Assembly: GCA_963576735.1 (NCBI GenBank)
Contig: OY755178.1
Span: forward strand, 8,556,001 to 8,620,000
Source: Bedellia somnulentella
Taxonomy: Eukaryota; Arthropoda; Insecta; Lepidoptera; Bedelliidae
DNA length: 64,000 nucleotides
Direction: 5' to 3'
In this document: positions 38,001-47,000 of the stretch, piece by piece
Layout: every line of letters begins with the position of its first letter
How positions within the stretch are numbered: the stretch's first letter is position 1
Made by a program: the position numbers and the translations under genes
The notes under the pieces: model-generated
Told to the model about the DNA's origin: nothing
The model's database searches: none
The model's input: the letters and a program-made list of their open reading frames with translations, nothing else

Positions 38001-41000
38001 AATAACCGTGAGTATGTATTTTCAGCTTCCTTATTATTATTTTATTTTCATGAATACAACGCACTGTCCGAGAAAATAGTCGGAACGATGACGAAAATGT
38101 TACATAATATTCAGAAGAACTAGGAATTGCCACCCCTTTGACTATATGAAGCGCAAAAATGGGTGATGTAAAATTTAGATTAACTGACGTATTATTGAGG
38201 GATTATTAAATGGTAAAAAAATATTTGAAATAAGTTATGCAGATGACTCAAGTTTAGTTTAACAATTTATATAATTGGACTACAGGTATGAAATATGATT
38301 AATGGCTAAAACTTTTGTTTACCCCTTTTCTCGTCTACGTCAGTAAATTAATTGTACTTTAAATTCTGATATCCTAAGGTATGATATTTTGAAATGATGT
38401 TGTGAAGAGCTTTTTTATCTTAATCTATGCTTGACTTAAATATCTTAAAGAATATTGGATACGCGTTTCTTGGAATACCTTATCCACAGAAGTTTTTTAT
38501 ATAAATATGCAGCCGGAAATACACCATTATCACAAGAATCCCAACCTTTATATCTCCACCCCTCCATTACTTATTTGCTTTCTGAAGTTTTCGTCTCGGA
38601 TATTCAAAAGGATAAATGGGAATGACTTTTCCTTCGTCACTCTTTGATCGTACGAGCGAAATCCGGGAAATGTTTTACTGGAATTATAGTGACGTGAAAA
38701 GTATTTCTTTTTACGTTCTTGTTACACAACTTAAGAATGAATTCATTGGATGTAGAAATAAATAAAGACAAAAAGTTTATTTATCAAAAGCAAGTTAAAA
38801 ACTATAATTTTTTGAACGTCAAAATGTTTAAATTTACTCATTAATCCGTTGCTTTGGAAGGAAGAGAGAAGAAGCAGCAAAGAAACTCTTTATATTCACA
38901 TTTTTTTCAACATATGGTTTGTACAAGTTTAAGTTTAACATATTTTAACTTTATTAAATATTTTCGATGCGACAAAACCAAACGCCAGTTTGACATAATT
39001 AAACTAAATTGTCCATCACAAAAAAACAATCACATAACGTGAGAAGATAGAAATCTAAGCAATAATTATTAATTGGTATATTTTCATATTTTTAGGATAA
39101 CTCTATACCACGCCGTATAGTATATATACTATATACTTTATAACTATACATACATACATATTCTCACGCCGTTAGTTCCCATTGGGGTAGGCAGAGACTA
39201 TCGATCGCCACTTTGTACGATCCTGGCAAACCTCTCTGGCTTCGTTTACATCCATCAATCTTTTCATACATGCTCTTTTATTCTTCATACTGCGGACACC
39301 TGCCTTTTTGAGCACATGTTCTATTTGGAGGTGTTATCCAAGTTCGGTTTGGGGAGTCGACTTATACGTGCACTGGTATCACTCTATGAGGATTCCAGTG
39401 CATGTGTGAGAGTAAACGGGGAAAATACTGACTGGTTCGGGATCTCTCGGGGTGTCCGACAGGGTTGTGTAGCTTCCCCGTGGCTCTTCAATTTGTTCAT
39501 GGATGACTGTTTAACAGAGTTGCGTGAAAGTGATTATGGATTGAGAATGGGTGGATTCATCATTAAATGCCTCTTATATGCCGACGATCAAGTGCTACTT
39601 GCATCATCGGTGGAAGAGCTGCAAGAGATGATGAATATTGCATGTGCGTCTTTTGAGAAAAAGGGAATGAGGGTGAATGTGGATAAAACAAAAACTATGG
39701 TTTTTGAGAGAGAGGTGAATATGACCGAATGCGTGATTGAGATTAATGGTAAGAAAGTGGAACAAGTGAAAGAGTTTGTATATTTGGGAAGTTTGTTTAC
39801 TAGGGATGGAAAGTGTGATGAAGATATCGAGAGAAGAGTGAAAAAGGGTAATGCGGTAAATGGAGCACTGGATAGTCTAATGTCTAGTCAGTCGGTGTCT
39901 GCAAAGGCCCGAATGGCTGTGCATGATGCTGTCCTCGTTCCTACGCTTATGTATGGCAGTGAATGTTGGGTGTGGCAGAAGAAGCATGAAAGTAGAGTGA
40001 ATGCAGTAGAAATGAGATCCCTCAGAAAAGTGTGTAATGTAAGGTTATGTGATCGTGTGAGGAATGATGTGATTCGTGAAAGGTGTGGTGTAAAAGATGA
40101 TATTGTAAGAAAGATGGAAAAAGGAATGTTGAGATGGTTTGGGCACATAGAGAGGATGGATGACAGTAAATTGGTGAAAGAGATATATAGAGCCAATGTG
40201 GAAGGTAATGTTAGTAGAGGACGACCTCGGAGGACACATTTATAAATATATTTTCTTAATATCATTTATTGGGCTTTTCCAAACTTGTCTAGGCTTTTGT
40301 TACATTTACACTTGATAATTTTATAGTGTACAAGAGAACCAGTACTAGTTTTCAAAGTTTAATGTGAGTAAGAGAAATTTTGTATGCATTGTACAATTCG
40401 TATAAGCAACGAACGATGTAGTTGGAATTTTATCACAAGCAATTATTATTCATTTTCATATTAGGAATGCAAAAAATATTTAATTAATCATGGTTGTTAA
40501 CGGTGAGGTAAAACATCGTGCGGAAATCCACATGGCTAGTTGTACTTAGACATGTGACAGTGTATTCGTACCAAACGGCAATAGGCCTGCCCCCTATCAA
40601 GTGAGTACACTGTCAAAGCATAAAGAGCTTATTCCATTTGTCTGAATGAAGACGTCTGAAAGCCACAGAATCTGAATTCAGACTAGTGGAATAACGGAAA
40701 CTGAAATTTGTGTAGTGGAATAACAAGCGTCTGCGGCAGTAACTTCGAAGGACGTCTGAATTCAGCAACGACAAAGTGTAATGGAATAAGGTCTTTACAT
40801 GGGTACTCTAAACACCAGGTGACAATGTCACGTGATGTTAATAAGTATCACTACCTCTGCTAAATTGCTTAAGGGGATATACAGCGTCAACGTTTGATTT
40901 TGAGAAAGCAAAAAATGCCTAAGCAATCTTGATGTCTCGTCACTTAATAACTAACGTAAAGCATTGTTAAGTTTTCAATAAACATCTGTAATAATATCAG

Positions 41001-44000
41001 CTGCAGTAAAACATTGTGAGATTCTCAACCCCGCTTAATTCGCTTCACAAAAGAAACCTAATCACCTGTTGATCAATGAAATTCTATTATAAATCTTCGT
41101 GTTGGCGTAGAGCTTATTCAAATTGATTTCACTGTAATAACATTTGAGAAACCGGGGGCTGAAATAAGAAATGTAAATGTAATAATCTTAAGTTTTTTTT
41201 TCATTTTAATTTTACTAAAATGTTGGGCATTGGCCGAAAATGGGTTAGAAACATAATAAATATGATATTTTTCAAGACAGTTTGGAGATACAGTAACTAT
41301 TTTAGAAAATGCTTATTGCTTTTACCAAAATAGTTACTGTACAAAACAGTTAATTTGAACTCCTAATATGCTCTGTCGTTCCCCTTTTTGTTATAAATGG
41401 CTCAATAATATGATTGATTATAGCACTTAGTTTTTTACAAATTATATTTAATTAAAAACGCTTTCACAAAAAAAACTAGCGTTCCTTTTTTAAACCCATT
41501 GAAAGGCAAGATCTAAAGATGTTATTATAATAATGTAAATGCTGTCTCCTCGATTATGCAAATAATCAAAGTTTATTAATATGAGCATTTTAATGGAAGC
41601 GCTTCTATCTATCATTCAATAATTCACGATGAATAGAAATAGGGAGTGAATTTCCGCAGCAGGATTGATGGCTTTTTGATACTGAATCGCTTATCCCTAA
41701 CAGATTTTCTCGTCCGCCATTTACTGGTCAAATAAATGGACACACAAGCCATTGGGGAACACAAATGATACATTATTTTGGTGTTAATACAATTTTGAAT
41801 GAATTGGAAAATAAAATAATGGTATTTCAACAGTGACAATAATCTTAATCGAACTAATACAACAAGAGAAGCTTGAAAACAGTCTTATAAAGGCGGAAGC
41901 CTGGAGTGAGAAGAATGACGAAAGTGAAAAGCAAATATGATTTTTCAGGATCGTACGAAGTGACGATTGATACATGTATTCTTTGCCTACGCCAAAGGAA
42001 ATAAAGGGCGTAAAGAGACAGAGGAAGGTGCTGGTTTCGGACTCACCACCTCTTGCAAAATATTCAACTACTTTTTTAAGATTTAATCAACATTTTGGTG
42101 TATACCAGTATATCTTACGTATAGCATCAAAATGTTTTCAAGGGCTGTAAGCGGGTTTTTATGCGTTTTTATTATATGGGCTATTTCATTAACTGAAGAT
42201 TTTAAGCTCAAACAGCAAAAATCTGAATTTCATGCACGAAAATGTTCCAAATTAAAAATACTCAAAAAGAAAGGCGTCAGAAGTGTTTAGAAGAAATTGG
42301 CATGTGTGCAAAGATTGATGAATAGAAATGAAGTTTACGAGGTTTGCCAGGATCGTATAAAGTCACAACATAGTCTCTGCCCACCCTAATGGGACATAAT
42401 TGCGCAGTACATGTATGTATAATAGAATATATCGCCAATGCAAATAGCTAGCTACAATACTTAGGTTGTTGTGCCTCACACAAGACGTATATCAAAGAGC
42501 ACAATGTGTAATGGCGTCGCAGATACATCGCGCGGTCGCCGGTGCAGCCTCTACCCACATTTATTATCGTGAATCCCGACAGATGTGAACACGACGATGT
42601 GCCGGCTTCACGAGCCAAGGCTTTGCATATTCTTAGCTAAGATATTTTATAACAATCTTTTATAGAGATGAAAATCATAAATATTTTTTTGTTAAAACTA
42701 TTCTAAACTAATCTTGGACTAAAAGACAAATGGTGCAACACTAACATGTTGAAATAATACAGCTATCAAATCAAATTAATTTATAATAAACTTTTAATAT
42801 GTAAATTTTAGTCATAATAATATAATAATAATATTTTTTAACTATATAAACTTTTGAATATAAAAAAAACATTACTTATAGTAGCGGAAACGGAGATTGT
42901 TAAAGCTATGTAGCCAACTAATCTATTTATATAAAGGGCAAAACTGACTGAGTGACTTAGAATCAACGCACAGCTGAAACTACTTTGATTGTAGACTTAG
43001 AAGTTTAAAAATTGTTAAATAAAATTTTCAGTTTTATTTTTTAATGATTTTTGTAGGGAAAGAAAACAAAATTTTCCCCTAAAGGGGTAAAATCGGAAGA
43101 TAAAGCTTGTATGAAAATTACCTTATTAACCTTCAAATTTGGTATCAATAAATGAAATTTTAGGTATCAATCCCCTAAGAGGGTTGAATTTCATCTATAT
43201 GTTTCCTCAATTCTGGAATAAGAAGTATAAAACCTGGTATGTTCCTTTTCGATCATCATTTTAAATAATTAAAATAAACTATGTAAGTAAGAGGGACTAA
43301 ATTATTTCCTAAAGGGGTACAATTAGATGTTTAGAACTCAATCATGCTTGAACTACAGAAAATTGGTCTTATATCACGCAGACGAAGTTGCGCGGGTCAA
43401 CTAGACATTACACAATATTTATCAAAGAAACAGGGTATTGGTATTCTAAACCTAAATCATCCCGTCATCATATACAAAAAAAATATTAAAGCTATGATCA
43501 AAAGCCTTTATATATACGTTAATAAACGCTTAAGAGAATTATTTATTGTTTGTGCTTTATCAATTTTATCATAATGAAAGGAGTCTGTTGGTAGGAGGTT
43601 GTATTACAACACAGACCGTTAGCGACAAAACGATCGATTAGAGGGTTGGGACGGGGGTGGGGGAGGGTGGTGTATCTCAGCTCTGCTATTCTGCACTTTA
43701 ACATCGACTTTTACATTTTAAAATAAATTATCCGCCTCTAATTACAAATGTTTTTCAATTTGTTATACGCTTTCAGGAGAAAACCCGTTTTAGGATTAAA
43801 TGGTGTTGAATTTATTTGCTAGTTTTTGATACAATGTTAAGTCTACTAGAATGCAAAGGTTTGACAGTTAAATGAAGGTATTATGAATTATTTCAATGTC
43901 TTGATATTATTGAACTATTACTGTGGAAACTTACACGATTTGGAGCTGTTCGGAAATATATTTAAAACAACCTTTTTTAGTTCTGTGATATAAAATTAAA

Positions 44001-47000
44001 ATTGATGTTTCGGGGGCGACTGAGGATATTTACTGTAATATCCATACTATCCTTAATTCCTTTTTTGTAACTTAATAACTCGGTTTTGGGCTGTAACTAG
44101 GGTTTATTTAGTTATACTTATGATCCATACTTTAATTCGTGATTCATAGTTTCATTAATACTAAATTGATTTTTCACACTAGTTAATAATGTGATAGATG
44201 TTTGAATATAATTTCAGCAGAAGTAGTAATTAGTGTATGCCTTTTCTTCAGGAGAAAATCAGAACAAATTAAGATGTTAAATCAGTTTGAAAAATTGTGG
44301 CTCTTCTCTAAAATTAGTCATGTTCCGTATTAGAGTTACAATCCAAATTGGGAATTTCAATGAACAGAATAAGCTGGCTGGCTTTTCGTATTTGACAAAG
44401 GGGTTGTGCCGATAAACCTCAGCTGGGTTTTAATGTTCTCAGCGAGCTTAAATATGTTGAGCGTTGACAAGGTATTAGTTTCCCTACAGTGTGAGATTAA
44501 TCTATTTCGGTACGGAATTATTTTACTATCTACCTTCATTGTTGAAGTAAAACATAGAAAAGGGGACTTATATTACATTCATACTCACGGATATCAATCC
44601 CAAAAAGACCCAGAAATACCTTATCCAATTTTTTATTATTTATGTATATTAACACATTTGCTGAATAGTAAAATATTGAGATTTTCATATCATTTAATGT
44701 TCACAATCAATATTTCTGCCATCCATTCATAAGAATACGGTGAGATATTTTAGTCTTATTTACTTTAAGTCTAAGCTTTCCTCAGAAACTAAAAGCTTCA
44801 CTGCGGGTGAGCATAAATGTTTAAAGTTAAACTTTGTCGAAACTTCGTAACAGCGCACACTGCCTGACAAATTGGGCTTATTCGTTTTAAAAATGTCGTC
44901 AAAATAAACGTGTATAAGACGGCTAAAGTTAGACTGCATTAGTAAGTTTCCCCGACTACGTTTTGTCATTCCACTTTGCCAAGTTTCACTATTTTGGCAC
45001 GAGAGTTTGCCAGCATCATTATTTAGTCGATTTATACTCTTATGTTACTATTTAAATTTGTGTATATTTTGAATGCATACTTACTAGCATTTTTAAATGC
45101 TGTCATTTCCTAAACTGTGTAGGGTCGTCCTATAATTGCACTATACAATTTCTACCGTGTGTGATCGTAAAAAGTGACTAAGGATGTAGGTTTTTCAAGT
45201 TAATTTTGGGCGATGTGATGGGAGACCCATCACCAGCAGTTATTTATTATCATTATCATTTCCACACTCAACTTCCAGAAGTGGCTGCGGGATTTCTCAT
45301 TTCAAAGCTCTGGCTATCCCGTTTAGGGATTTATAGCCGTGAGTATATGTATGTATCAAGTATGTATTTCCTAAAATGTTTGGTAATTGACTATAGCTTG
45401 TAATGAAGATAAGTGATCAATATCCTATTTATATAACGGATGTGATCTCGAGAAAGGGTTACCAGAAATCGTAGTATTTTGAAATCCCTATTAATTGTAA
45501 TTTTCTATGAAAATGTTCCCAAACACTGAGTATTTGTATCAGTTATTGAATAGATGGTGAAATGTGTATATTCCAAGATGCGATTAAATCGATACAAACA
45601 GAGTCGCAACCCATTAGTCGAATACATAAACCGATATCGGTCTGCGCGCTCCTAATTAGTATTTGATCGAATAAACTTCACGCCCGAATGACTTCGCTGA
45701 GTTGCCGACACTCTGATTGGTTTATGTTATCAGTTTGCAATTATATCGCTTTGAAACTTGCAGGTATTAATATTAATATTACATTTAGATATTAATATTA
45801 CAGGTTTATTTTATATATTTGTTAATTAGGAGAGGAGATATTTCTAACTTATCCCCCATAGAATTAGCTTAAACTTCCTCTCCTAGACCCTAAATTTTAC
45901 GTACCTATTGAAAACGTGTACTCGTAGTGTACTCATTTTAGAGGTGCTGTATATAACTGGATTAAAGATATTGATTCAGATTCCCCTTGTCTTCAAAGTA
46001 AGATTTGGCGAGATAAAACTCAATACCCTTGTCTCCTAGACACTCATGTAAATAATAAACGAATCTATATAAGTTTAGATATTTTTAAATCCTTTTGTAT
46101 ATTTTTATTTGTATCAATCACTTCTCTGTGATGTTCCAAAATAATTGTGCTAATTAGTCATTATTCTTATAATTACACGAAAATAACTTATCATTACGTG
46201 AGATTAATTTATACCCGAGTGAATAAAATACGAGTAGATCAAAGAGTTGCTCATTAAAAGGGATGTAGTCAACAATTGAGACCGAGTGCGAGCGGCTCCG
46301 ACACGATACATTATTATGTTTTAGAAATATGCTACGACATTTCGTAGCACGTAGACGCTACGAAATCTTGTGGTATTATCGATGCTGTTGATGGTTATTA
46401 TTTTTAAAGACATGTTTGTAATTTTTACCGGCGCGACTTGTATTGTCTTATTGTACTAAGTAATTCCCGCGGGTGTAAAAGGAAGTGAGTTCAGGTGTTG
46501 CTTTTTATAAAAAAAATGTAACCAATAGCCACTTAACTTTTAAAAGTGGCTGAGGCATTATAAATTGTGATGTTTAGGCTATGTCTTTTTGAAATTTATA
46601 GACGTGAGTATGTATTCGTACATGTTGTAAGTGATTGGATAAAGGTGGAGTGGGATATAACTACTTACATAACATTATACTAAATTAAGAGATGCTACAA
46701 ACACTGCCGTTACTAGCGTACGATATGAAGTACCATATATGACTACACGTTACACTACATAAAAAAGTAAACGCTATATAACTAGAAATTATTAAATTAA
46801 CACCAGAAAATAAATCTTTTATCTGTTTTTAACCATAAAACAGAAACTGTATTTTTATGAGCGCAATAAGATGGTTTCTTTTTGGTCATAAAATTTGAAA
46901 TTAATAGGATCTTAATGTAAATTACACTGTACATATTTTGCATCGTAAGTTTTTCAAATAATAATATATACTCGTCGTTTACTTTGTAAGTAAATATCTC

